Assembly (NCBI RefSeq): GCF_000721075.1
Contig: NZ_JOEQ01000055.1
Span: 1 to 27,390, forward strand
DNA length: 27,390 bases
Reading direction: 5' to 3'
Source: Streptosporangium amethystogenes
GTDB taxonomy: Bacteria > Actinomycetota > Actinomycetes > Streptosporangiales > Streptosporangiaceae
Part shown: positions 1-7,100 of the stretch, piece by piece
How the letters are laid out: each line of letters begins with the position of its first letter
Numbering within the stretch: the first letter of the stretch is position 1
Position numbers and translations under genes: made by a program
The notes under the pieces: generated by a model
Told to the model about the DNA's origin: nothing
Database searches by the model: none
Seen by the model: only the letters and a program-made list of their open reading frames with translations

Positions 1-197
1 GGGCCGTCGGTGACGCTCAGCCTGCCGGCGGTGATCGTGACCCGCGCGCCCTGTGCGCTCGGGGCCAGCCCGGCGGTGTCCAGCAACGCCCCGGCCGCGA
101 TGGCCTCCCCGCCGAGCTTGGCGATGGCCTCCATCAACTCCGCCGACGGCGGGGTGGCAGGCTGGCTGGTGACCTTAATAATGATCATGTATCGCAT
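1..197 (-). CDS. YciI-family (YCII/DGPF domain) protein, C-terminus cut off by window edge
   Basis: The minus strand starts with MRYMIIIKVTSQPATPP and runs through LMEAIAKLGGEAIAAGALLD and GLAPSAQGARV to VTDGP at the window edge. This is the N-terminal half of a YCII-related protein, a small alpha/beta dimeric fold with the diagnostic D-G-P motif near residue 63; the rest lies outside. The start is fixed by AAGGAGA eight bases or so upstream of the ATG. It lies 47 bp downstream of the DUF998 gene on the same strand, probably in one operon. In actinobacteria these proteins often sit next to ECF-type sigma factors (established for the family); none is visible here, but one could follow outside the window. 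The molecular function is not established. Confidence 0.85.
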   Translation of the reverse strand, partial: MRYMIIIKVTSQPATPPSAELMEAIAKLGGEAIAAGALLDTAGLAPSAQGARVTITAGRLSVTDG

Positions 198-244
198 CGG
201 ACATCTCCTTTTTCTTGACGGTGTGCTGCGGGGGTCGGGTGCGC

Positions 245-937
245 TCAGGCGTGCTGGGGGGTGATGCGCCGGTACAGGTGCAGGGACAGGGCCGAGAGCC
301 AGGCCCAGATGATCACGACCCCGGAGACGAAGGCAAGGTTGGCCCACGGGGCACCCGCACTGGTCGCGATGGCGGCGAAGGCCGCGAGGAACGACCCGCC
401 GGTGAGCCGGGAGTAAAGCGCCCACCCGGCACGGCCCTGTGCGGCGAACCTGTGGCCGATGACGAAACAGGCCACGATCACGCACAGGAAACCCACCGCG
501 CCGCAGGCGAAGTGGAGCATCCCGGACAGGCTCACCACCCCGGGCCCCTGCGGCGTCCCCACCGGGAAGCCCATCGCCGGATCCGCCCGGAAGATCCCCG
601 CGCCGATCAGGCTCACCCCGTAGGTTCCGGCGAGCCGGGGAGCCCAGGTCGCGCCAGGCCCACCGGCCAGGGCCCGGCCCAGGCCTACCGCGCAGGCGAT
701 GACCATCAGCCCGGTGACGACGAAGTTGGTGATCTGGATCCAGCCGAGGTCGCCGTTGGCCAGCAGGCTCCATGCGTGGCGGGAGAGGTCGAACCCCTCC
801 CGGGTCAGCGCCTGGGCCAGGGACACCCCGGCGTACAGCGGCCCGGCGATGATCCCGTAGCCCAGCAGCGACCTGGTGACACCGGTACGCGGGTCGCAGG
901 TCACCGGGTGCGCGGCCCTCGTCGTCTGCTGGGTCAT
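245..937 (-). CDS. DUF998 family multi-pass membrane protein
   Basis: About 230 residues with roughly six hydrophobic segments, including LLGYGIIAGPLYAGVSLAQA, FVVTGLMVIACAVGLGRAL, FACGAVGFLCVIVACFVIG and LAFVSGVVIIWAWLSALSL. The early R-EGFD-LSRH-WSLL-NGDLGWIQ segment is the signature of DUF998 proteins, which have unknown function. The ATG at 937 is chosen over the one five codons upstream because GAGGAG lies about seven bases before it. The gene precedes the YciI-type gene by 47 bp on the same strand, suggesting co-transcription. Location is the cytoplasmic membrane by prediction. Confidence 0.85.
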   Translation of the reverse strand: MTQQTTRAAHPVTCDPRTGVTRSLLGYGIIAGPLYAGVSLAQALTREGFDLSRHAWSLLANGDLGWIQITNFVVTGLMVIACAVGLGRALAGGPGATWAPRLAGTYGVSLIGAGIFRADPAMGFPVGTPQGPGVVSLSGMLHFACGAVGFLCVIVACFVIGHRFAAQGRAGWALYSRLTGGSFLAAFAAIATSAGAPWANLAFVSGVVIIWAWLSALSLHLYRRITPQHA

Positions 938-1285
938 GGCTGTTCTCCTCACGAGTCACAGGCCGGCTCTCGGGTGTTTCTCTCGGCCCTCTGACCACGC
1001 TTCGAACGAGACCGCCCCGATTCGACAGCCCGCTCAAATCTTTTTCAAGATCTTTTAGAACCACCCTGCGGCGCTTCGTCATGACCGGAACGGCACGCGT
1101 GGAGCCTGACCACCGATCAGCGATGGCGAAGCAGGCAGGAGATCCTCATCGACTCTCCAAGATGGTCGGCCCGCACCACTCGGATTCGCCACGGTCATGT
1201 GGAGGCCGCACACGTCTTATCCAGAACCACACCAAAGGCGACACCCGGCATGAAGCGACCACAGTCGGGCTGGCAGGATCAGGCC
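938..1285. other. Intergenic region between divergent DUF998 and aldo/keto reductase genes
   Basis: No convincing gene. An AT-rich patch at about 1036-1058 (AAATCTTTTTCAAGATCTTTT) contains the small inverted repeat ATCTT/AAGAT and an AAGATCTT palindrome. It is the likeliest place for the divergent promoters. Reading frames that cross the rest lack ribosome binding sites and family resemblance. Confidence 0.4.
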
Positions 1286-2311
1286 GTGAACCATCGCACG
1301 CTTGGCCGCACCGGCATCCAGGTCAGCCCGCTCTGTCTCGGCACGATGATGCTCGGGGCCTGGGGAAACACCGACTACGACGAGTGCGAGCGCATCGTCG
1401 GCACCGCGCTCGACGCGGGCGTCAACTTCATCGACACCGCCGACGTCTACGCGTTCGGCGAGAGCGAGACGATCCTGGGCAAGGCCATCAAGGGCCGCCG
1501 GGACGAGATCGTGCTGGCGACGAAGTTCCACAACCAGATGGGCGACTCGCCCAACCGGCGTGGCAACTCCCGTCGCTGGATCATGCAGGCCGTCGAGGAC
1601 AGCCTGCGCCGCCTGGACACCGACTGGATCGACCTCTACCAGGTCCACCGCCCCGATCCGCAGACCGACATCGACGAGACCCTGGGGGCCCTGTCCGACC
1701 TCGTGCGCCAGGGCAAGGTACGGGCGATCGGCACCTCCTCCTTCCCGGCCGAGGAGATCGTCGAGGCCCAGTGGGTCGCCGACCGCCGGCAGCGTGAGCG
1801 GTTCTCGACCGAGCAGCCCTCGTACTCGATCCTCGCCCGGCACGCCGAGGCCGCGGTCCTGCCGGTGGCCGAGCGCCACAACCTGGGGGTCATGGTCTGG
1901 AGCCCGCTGAACGGTGGCTGGCTGACCGGCAAGTACCGCCGGGACGCGCCGCTGCCCGCCGGTTCCCGGGCCTCCCGCAACGGCGACCACTTCGACTTCA
2001 AGGCCGAGGAGGTCCGCGCCCGCAAACTCGACGTCACCGAGAAGCTGGCGGTCCTGGCCGACGAGGCGGGCATCTCGATGATCCACCTGGCCCTGGGCTT
2101 CGTGCTCTCCCATCGGGCCGTCACCTCGGCGGTGATCGGCCCGCGTACGCTCGAGCAGCTCACCAGCCAGCTCGGCGCGGACGAGGTGCGGCTGTCACCG
2201 GAGATCCTCGACGCGATCGACGAACTGGTCCCGCCGGGGACGAACATCAGCCCCGACGACGTCGGCTACGTGCCGCCCGCCCTGACCGACCCGGCCCTGC
2301 GCCGCCGCTGA
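1286..2311 (+). CDS. Aldo/keto reductase
   Basis: A 341-residue NAD(P)H-dependent oxidoreductase of the aldo/keto reductase superfamily (TIM barrel). The N-terminus NHRTLGRTGIQVSPLCLGTM is typical of the family. The catalytic tetrad is visible as Asp50 and Tyr55 in FIDTADVYAFGES, Lys80 in LATKF and His121 in YQVHRP. The C-terminal cofactor-binding region VTSAVIGPRTLEQL is intact. The start is taken as GTG at 1286 because family members begin just before RTLGRTG; an in-frame ATG at 1250 would add 12 residues without resemblance. The ribosome binding site is weak. A hairpin terminator follows directly. The substrate cannot be told from sequence. The gene is divergent from the DUF998 gene. Confidence 0.9.
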   Translation: MNHRTLGRTGIQVSPLCLGTMMLGAWGNTDYDECERIVGTALDAGVNFIDTADVYAFGESETILGKAIKGRRDEIVLATKFHNQMGDSPNRRGNSRRWIMQAVEDSLRRLDTDWIDLYQVHRPDPQTDIDETLGALSDLVRQGKVRAIGTSSFPAEEIVEAQWVADRRQRERFSTEQPSYSILARHAEAAVLPVAERHNLGVMVWSPLNGGWLTGKYRRDAPLPAGSRASRNGDHFDFKAEEVRARKLDVTEKLAVLADEAGISMIHLALGFVLSHRAVTSAVIGPRTLEQLTSQLGADEVRLSPEILDAIDELVPPGTNISPDDVGYVPPALTDPALRRR

Positions 2312-2319
2312 CGGAACAT

Positions 2320-2351
2320 GTCGCCCCGGCTGGACGTCCCGCCGGGGCGAC
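2320..2351 (+). terminator. Intrinsic hairpin terminator after aldo/keto reductase
   Basis: A perfect 11-bp stem (GTCGCCCCGGC / GCCGGGGCGAC) with a 10-base loop begins nine bases after the reductase stop. There is no U-tract, as is usual for actinobacterial terminators. Confidence 0.75.
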
Positions 2352-2359
2352 GGCCGGGC

Positions 2360-2520
2360 TCAGCCCACGTCCCGGTCCGCCCGGTCATCGCCGCCGAACA
2401 GCTCCGGTAGCCGAACGCCTCTCCGGCCGCGAGCAGCCCCTCCGCCAGGGTCGCCGCGTGCCCGGCGACCACGATCGCCGTGTCGTGCGCGCCCAGGTCG
2501 GCCCGCAGTGGTGAAAGAGC
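2360..2520 (-). pseudogene. C-terminal remnant of a glycogen-debranching-type (amylo-alpha-1,6-glucosidase) enzyme
   Basis: The minus strand encodes RADLGAHDTAIVVAG then TLAEGLLAAGEAFGYR; after a frame change it continues LPELFGGDDRADRDVG and stops at 2360. The combination HDTAI, then GLLAAGEAFGYR-LPELFGG, is what I recognise from the C-terminal alpha/alpha barrel of actinobacterial glycogen-debranching/amylo-alpha-1,6-glucosidase proteins, which are normally about 650-720 residues. Only about 50 residues survive. The frame break fits loss of one copy of a short GGCTACC repeat. Two LacI-type operators lie just upstream. This is a deletion relic rather than a working gene; the assignment is by motif memory and would need a protein search. 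Confidence 0.5.
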
Positions 2521-2548
2521 AGGTTGACATATGATGACAGAGGGAGCG

Positions 2549-2573
2549 CGAAACGCTTTACTTAAACGTTTCA
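2549..2573. promoter_or_regulatory. Two tandem LacI-family-type operator sequences
   Basis: AAACGCTT at 2551-2558 and AAACGTTT at 2564-2571 both fit the AAnCGnTT core with central CG that LacI-family sugar regulators recognise. Together they also form a larger inverted repeat, GAAACG ... CGTTTC. They precede the debranching-enzyme remnant on the minus strand. No LacI-type regulator gene is in the window. Confidence 0.55.
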
Positions 2574-2604
2574 ATCATGCCGTCCCCCCTTTCGAACATC
2601 TATT

Positions 2605-3918
2605 TCAGCCCGTACGCCGCACGCGGATGCCGTGGGCGTCGGCGCGCTGAAGGCCGCCGGCGTCCACATTGGAAATCGGGATCAGGCCCTTGACCACACC
2701 CTTCTTACCGTTTCCGGTCAGCTTGACGATCAGCATTCCCGGGTCGGTTCCGTGGGAGGAGTGCGGGTCGCCGGAGAGCGGGATCGGCCCTCGCGTCGAG
2801 GCGAAGGCCCAGTCGTGGTCGGGCGAGACGGCGAAGAGGTCGACCGTCGGGTCCGCGCTGAACCGGGAGACGAGATCGACGGTGCCGGCACGGGCACCGG
2901 TCGCCCCGTCGAAGACCTCGGCGACGTTGGCCGCGCGGTCGCCGGCCCAGACGTAGCGCTCCTTGTCGGAGGCGAGGACGCCGTGCGCGTCACGGTCGGG
3001 CGAATCGTCGTTGAAGAGCGACTGGACCGCCGGGGTGTTCGGCGGATTGGCCGGTGAGTAACCGCTCATCGGCAGCCGGAAGACGCTGAACTGGTCGAGG
3101 TGGTCGGGCGTGCCACCACCTCCGTTCCCGAAGACCTTCCCCTTGGCCTCGATGAACCCGCAGCCGTTCGCGGGGATCCTGCTCGCGTCGTACTCCCCCA
3201 CGATCGACATCGGCGTCGTGCGCCAGTCGACCACGAGCATCCCGCCACCCCGGAGACTGACGAAGACCGGGCCGTTGTCCGAGGCGATGAACGGGCAGAT
3301 CGGCGCGTTGTCCGGGCGGAGCCGGGGCGCCTGGCACGGTATCCCGTTCGGAGTGGTGCATCCGGCCAGGTCGATCGTCGCGGCCGGTTGCTGGACGAAG
3401 GTACCGGACGCGTAGCCGGTGCTGATGCGCTCCAGCTTCTTGCCGTTCTGGTTGGAGATGATGAGGTACTTGTCATCCTCGGTGGGCCAGAGGGCATGGG
3501 CCTGCCGGGCCCCTCCCGCTCCGGCCTCGGTGAGGAAGCAGGCGAGCGGCTGCCGGGTGGCGGCGTTGAAGACGACCACGTGGCCACTGGCGACGAAGGC
3601 GAGCGCGGCGTGGGTGTCGGCCTTGTTGAAAACCATCATGTGGGGACGTACCGGGACGCTGCCGGTGCTCGCCAGGCAGAGGGACGAGGTCGCACCGCTC
3701 AGGTCTATGACGTGGACGGGCCGCGCGGCCGACAGCCGGCGGGTGACCTCGGTGCCGGAGTACACGTTGACCGTGCCGCCGTAGGAGAGCCCGTCGGTGT
3801 TGGACTGGTCGACCAGCCACACCTCGTACGACCTCCCCGCCTGCGCCTGGGGCGGCGCGGCCGCTCCCAGGACGAACAGCACCAACATCGCGACGATCGC
3901 GATCCGCCACTTCCCCAT
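2605..3918 (-). CDS. Secreted beta-propeller (YVTN/WD40-like) protein
   Basis: A 437-residue protein with a clear signal peptide: MGKWRIAIVAMLVLFVLGAA, with probable cleavage after AQA near residue 27. The rest is a series of beta-rich repeats with phrases such as GGTVNVYSG, GHVVVFNAATRQPLACF, KYLIISNQNGKKLERI, GGMLVVDWRT, VAEVFDGATGARAGTVDL and LFAVSPDHDWAFAS. These resemble blades of a seven-bladed YVTN/lactonase-type propeller. GGAGGG lies just upstream of the ATG. Many His and Asp residues (DAHGVLAS, DPHSSHGTDPG, ADAHGIRV) could bind metal, but no catalytic set is recognised. The function is unknown; extracellular or cell-wall location is inferred. It stands alone, divergent from the second aldo/keto reductase. 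Confidence 0.8.
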   Translation of the reverse strand: MGKWRIAIVAMLVLFVLGAAAPPQAQAGRSYEVWLVDQSNTDGLSYGGTVNVYSGTEVTRRLSAARPVHVIDLSGATSSLCLASTGSVPVRPHMMVFNKADTHAALAFVASGHVVVFNAATRQPLACFLTEAGAGGARQAHALWPTEDDKYLIISNQNGKKLERISTGYASGTFVQQPAATIDLAGCTTPNGIPCQAPRLRPDNAPICPFIASDNGPVFVSLRGGGMLVVDWRTTPMSIVGEYDASRIPANGCGFIEAKGKVFGNGGGGTPDHLDQFSVFRLPMSGYSPANPPNTPAVQSLFNDDSPDRDAHGVLASDKERYVWAGDRAANVAEVFDGATGARAGTVDLVSRFSADPTVDLFAVSPDHDWAFASTRGPIPLSGDPHSSHGTDPGMLIVKLTGNGKKGVVKGLIPISNVDAGGLQRADAHGIRVRRTG

Positions 3919-4186
3919 GCACCCTCCAAGGTCGTTCCAGCCGGAGCATCTCCATATCCCTGCGAAGCACGCTGCTTTCTACCTTCAATCCCAGACCGCC
4001 ATAAGTCCAGGAATTGCTTGAATTAAAGAAAGATAGGCAAAAAAATTCCTATATTGCAGATATTGGCCACAAGTCCGACAACAAAGGATACTTGTTGGCT
4101 ATCCGGAATTACATATATGGATATTTCGTTATATAGCCAGTGGCCTGGCGGCCGGCTCACAGGACGCCCCCGGACCTGCCGGCCGA
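3919..4186. promoter_or_regulatory. AT-rich divergent intergenic region with inverted repeats
   Basis: About 120 bases (4020-4140) are far richer in A+T than anything nearby. They contain CAACAA/TTGTTG arms at 4079-4084 and 4092-4097, GGATA at 4086-4090 and 4119-4123 flanking an inverted TATCC at 4100-4104. This is a probable promoter/operator region serving the propeller gene (leftward) and the reductase (rightward). No gene was recognised in it. Confidence 0.5.
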
Positions 4187-4199
4187 TATATTGGCGGCC
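4187..4199 (+). promoter_or_regulatory. -10-like box suggesting a leaderless transcript
   Basis: TATATT at 4187-4192 is followed by exactly seven bases and then the ATG of the reductase, the spacing expected if transcription starts at the A of the start codon. No ribosome binding site is visible. No convincing -35 box is seen. Confidence 0.4.
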
Positions 4200-5168
4200 A
4201 TGAACCCGCTGGTCCGACGCCCTCTGGGCCAGACCGGTCTGACCGTGACACCTGTCGGTCTCGGCCTGGCCGCACTCGGCCGTCCCGCCTACATCACACT
4301 CGGCCGCGCCGAGGACCTCGGCGACGACCGCGACATCGCCGCGATGCGGTCACGCACCTGGGCCGTGCTCGACGCCGCCTGGGCTACGGGGGTGCGTTAC
4401 CTCGACACGGCGCGCTCGTACGGGCGGGCGGAGGAGTTCCTCGCCGGCTGGCTGCGCGAGCGCGGGATCGCCCCGGGAACGGTCACGATCGGTTCGAAGT
4501 GGGGATACACCTACGTCGGCGACTGGCGTCTGGACACCGAGCGGCACGAGGTGAAGGAACTCACCGCCGACCGGCTACGCGTCCAGTTGGAGCAGACACG
4601 CGCGCTGCTCGGCGAGCACCTGTCTCTCTACCAGATCCACTCGGCGACCGTGGAGAGCGGCGTGCTCGACGACGAGGACGTGCTCGACCGGCTGCGCGCG
4701 CTGCGGGCCGAGGGAGTGGCGATCGGTCTGTCGACGAGCGGGCCGCGCCAGGCGGACACGATCGATCGGGCGATCGAAACAGGGCTGTTCGACACGGTGC
4801 AGTCGACGTGGAACCTGCTGGAGCGCTCGGCCGGTGAGGCACTCGCGCGGGCGCACGAGGCGGGGCTGGGCGTGATCGTCAAGGAGGGCGTGGCGAACGG
4901 CCGGCTGACCGCCCGGGCGGCACCCGCCGCGCTGCTGGTCGCCGCACGCGAGCGGGACACCACACCGGACGCGCTCGCGCTGGCCGCCGTGCTGGCACGG
5001 CCGTGGGCCGGGGTGGTACTGAGCGGCGCGGTCTCGGCCGGACAACTGCGCGACAACCTCGGCGCGGTCGAGACCGGCTGGGACCCTGAGCTCGAAGAGC
5101 GGCTCACCGGACTGGCGGAAGCCCCGGAGAGCTACTGGTCCGAGCGCGGCGCGCTCCCCTGGAGCTGA
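4200..5168 (+). CDS. Aldo/keto reductase (aldose/galactose dehydrogenase-like)
   Basis: A 322-residue aldo/keto reductase distinct from the one at 1286. It opens MNPLVRRPLGQTGLTVTPVG. The catalytic residues are Asp69 and Tyr74 in RYLDTARSYGRAE, Lys100 in TIGSKWGY and His147 in LYQIHSAT. The overall pattern (WATGVRYLDTARSYG, SLYQIHSATVESGV) resembles the branch that includes L-galactose and D-threo-aldose dehydrogenases, so a sugar or sugar-lactone substrate is plausible but unproven. The ATG at 4200 is preferred over an upstream in-frame GTG because family similarity begins there and a -10-like box sits seven bases upstream. A hairpin separates it from the convergent HAD gene. Confidence 0.88.
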   Translation: MNPLVRRPLGQTGLTVTPVGLGLAALGRPAYITLGRAEDLGDDRDIAAMRSRTWAVLDAAWATGVRYLDTARSYGRAEEFLAGWLRERGIAPGTVTIGSKWGYTYVGDWRLDTERHEVKELTADRLRVQLEQTRALLGEHLSLYQIHSATVESGVLDDEDVLDRLRALRAEGVAIGLSTSGPRQADTIDRAIETGLFDTVQSTWNLLERSAGEALARAHEAGLGVIVKEGVANGRLTARAAPAALLVAARERDTTPDALALAAVLARPWAGVVLSGAVSAGQLRDNLGAVETGWDPELEERLTGLAEAPESYWSERGALPWS

Positions 5169-5176
5169 ACTCGGGC

Positions 5177-5199
5177 GCCCGTGTGCCACACGTGCGGGC
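5177..5199. terminator. Probable bidirectional terminator hairpin
   Basis: GCCCG-TGTG / CACG-(TG)-CGGGC forms a nine-pair stem with a two-base bulge and a three-base loop. It lies between the convergent reductase (stop 5168) and HAD hydrolase (stop 5218). Confidence 0.4.
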
Positions 5200-5217
5200 A
5201 TGACCGGGACACCGGTC

Positions 5218-5877
5218 TCAGGGAGGCGCGCGCAACGGGGTGCGTCCGAGGTTTTCGATCAACTCGGGGAGGGAGTCGAAGACGTGGGCCGCCCCGGCCT
5301 CGCGCAGTTCCTCGGGGGAGAAACCGCCGGTGCGGACCGCGATGCCGGGCATACCGATCTTGCCCGCGGCGAGAAAGTCCCAGGTGGAGTCACCCACCGC
5401 GACCCCGGACGCGCCCTCGACCTTGGCCAGCGCCACCTTCATCAGGTCGGGGGCCGGTTTGGTCGCCTCGACGTCCTCGGAGGTGGTCCAGGCCCGGCAG
5501 CGCGAGCGGCCGTCGACGAGGTCGATGAAGTGCTCGACGTGCTGCGGCTTACCCGACGAGGCCAGGACGACGGTGAACCCGCGCCCGCCGAGCTCGTCCA
5601 GGAGTTCGGTGGCCCCCTCGCAGGGCCTGATCTCGTCGAGGAACACGTCGAACTCCTCCACCCACGCGTCGCGCAGCGCGTCGCCGTGCCACCGCTCGAC
5701 GTCGTCACCGGCGAGAGCGGCCACCAACTGGTCTCCGCCCATGCCGATGTGCCGGTGGATGCGCCACAGCGGCAGCCACACGTCATAACGCCCGAATGCC
5801 CGGAACCACGCGAGCGCGTGCTGGTAGTTGGTGTCGACCAGGGTGCCGTCGATGTCGACGATGGCGGTGTCTGCCAT
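5218..5877 (-). CDS. HAD-superfamily hydrolase (phosphatase)
   Basis: A 219-residue HAD phosphatase with all four motifs. Motif I is VDIDGTLVDTNY (nucleophile Asp8, acid/base Asp10), motif II is Ser107/108 in VVLASSGK, motif III is Lys140 in ATKPAPD, and motif IV is VGDSTWD (Asp163 and Asp167). The alpha-helical insert after motif I is the small cap of phosphoglycolate/beta-phosphoglucomutase-like members. The start at 5877 puts motif I at the usual place, but no good ribosome binding site precedes it; an in-frame ATG 11 codons upstream, behind GTGAGG, is the alternative. The substrate is unknown. It is convergent with the aldo/keto reductase and not obviously in an operon. Confidence 0.88.
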   Translation of the reverse strand: MADTAIVDIDGTLVDTNYQHALAWFRAFGRYDVWLPLWRIHRHIGMGGDQLVAALAGDDVERWHGDALRDAWVEEFDVFLDEIRPCEGATELLDELGGRGFTVVLASSGKPQHVEHFIDLVDGRSRCRAWTTSEDVEATKPAPDLMKVALAKVEGASGVAVGDSTWDFLAAGKIGMPGIAVRTGGFSPEELREAGAAHVFDSLPELIENLGRTPLRAPP

Positions 5878-6485
5878 GGGAGGGGATGTGCCCGGCCCGC
5901 ACCACACCATTCCGGGGAACCTCACCGGGCTTGATGAAAAACCTGCTTGCCGTGCTTTACGAACCGTCGAACCACAGGGCCGGGGCCGACGCCTGCCAGG
6001 TCGGCATCGCCCCGGACACCACGATCAGCGAACCGCCGCCGAGCCCGAACACGACCGCCGCCCTGGCTCATCATGAGGAAGGCCGGCGCCCGCCTCGCCC
6101 TGTCCCGCACCGGGAGCCCGGCGTGGTGTCCTGTTCCAGCTGGTGCCAGGAACAAGGTGTCCCAGTTCTGCCGCGTCGTCCGCAAGCCCTGACACCCCTG
6201 TCCCGGCGGCCCACGCCACCGGCCGCACGCTCCAACCACCTGTCCTCAAGGGTCGGCTCGGTCCGCGACATCCGGCCGGTGAGGCGGCCGCCTGAAACGA
6301 TGGGAAAAATCGAGTTTATCGAGGACGCTCCGGTGTAGTTCCATACCTGTCCGGTCGTCATCCCCGGGGCGGCCCGCCATCGCATGATCCTTCGTCAATG
6401 CCCGTACCTGATCTTGAACACCACCTGCCGACCGTCACCAACCCCGTCAGGCTGTCGCACGAAGCGACATGGGAGGCTCCCCCAA
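5878..6485. other. Intergenic stretch, no intact gene recognised
   Basis: About 600 bases without a supportable gene. On the minus strand at roughly 5961-6070 a hydrophobic stretch AAVVFGLGGGSLIVVSGAM ending shortly at a stop looks like the tail of a degraded membrane protein (perhaps a transporter), but it lacks a start and any upstream continuation. The right part must hold the gntK promoter; I could not define a GntR operator in it. Confidence 0.35.
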
Positions 6486-7100
6486 ATGAACCCCGCTGAG
6501 GATTCCGCCGCATCGGCTCCCGGAACCGCGCTGCTCGTCGTCATGGGCGTGACCGGTTCCGGCAAGACCACCGTGGGCGCCGCCCTCAGCCAGCGGTTAC
6601 GGGTGCCGTTCGCCGACGCCGACGACTTCCACAGCGAGGCCAACGTCGCCAAGATGTCGGCGGGCATCCCCCTCGACGACGACGACCGGCTGCCGTGGCT
6701 GCACGCGATCGGCGCCTGGCTCGCCGAGCACACCGCCACCGGCGGGGTGGCGAGCTGCTCGGCGCTCAAGCGGAGCTACCGCGACATCCTTCGGGAATCC
6801 GCGCCGACGGTGAGCTTCGTCCATCTGCACGGCGAGATCGACGCCGTACGCCGGAGGGTCGCCGGCCGTCCTGGGCACTTCATGCCCGCCTCGCTGGTCG
6901 ACTCGCAGTTCAGGACCCTGGAGCCGCTCGGGCCCGACGAGCACGGGATCGTTCTCGACTTCGCCAGGCCCGTCGGCGAGCTCGTGGACGCCTACCTCGA
7001 CGCGGCGGCCGTCCCCCGGACGCGACCGAACCCGCCCCCCACCGATCCCGCCGATCCTGGTGGCCCCCAAGGGGGCGACGAGGCCGGGAGGGCGGGGTGA
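6486..7100 (+). CDS. gntK: Gluconokinase
   Basis: A 204-residue kinase that phosphorylates D-gluconate to 6-phosphogluconate with ATP, feeding the pentose phosphate pathway. The P-loop is GVTGSGKT at residues 21-28. It is followed by the family signature FADADDFHSEANVAKMSAG, LDDDDRLPWL and CSALKRSYRDILR, then LVDSQFRTLEPL, all as in the GntK/thermoresistant gluconokinase family (usually about 170 residues). An extra proline-rich C-terminal tail (TRPNPPPTDPADPGG) is unusual. The ATG at 6486 follows GGGAGG by about nine bases. Its stop overlaps the start of the permease gene by four bases, so the two are translated together. Confidence 0.93.
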   Translation: MNPAEDSAASAPGTALLVVMGVTGSGKTTVGAALSQRLRVPFADADDFHSEANVAKMSAGIPLDDDDRLPWLHAIGAWLAEHTATGGVASCSALKRSYRDILRESAPTVSFVHLHGEIDAVRRRVAGRPGHFMPASLVDSQFRTLEPLGPDEHGIVLDFARPVGELVDAYLDAAAVPRTRPNPPPTDPADPGGPQGGDEAGRAG

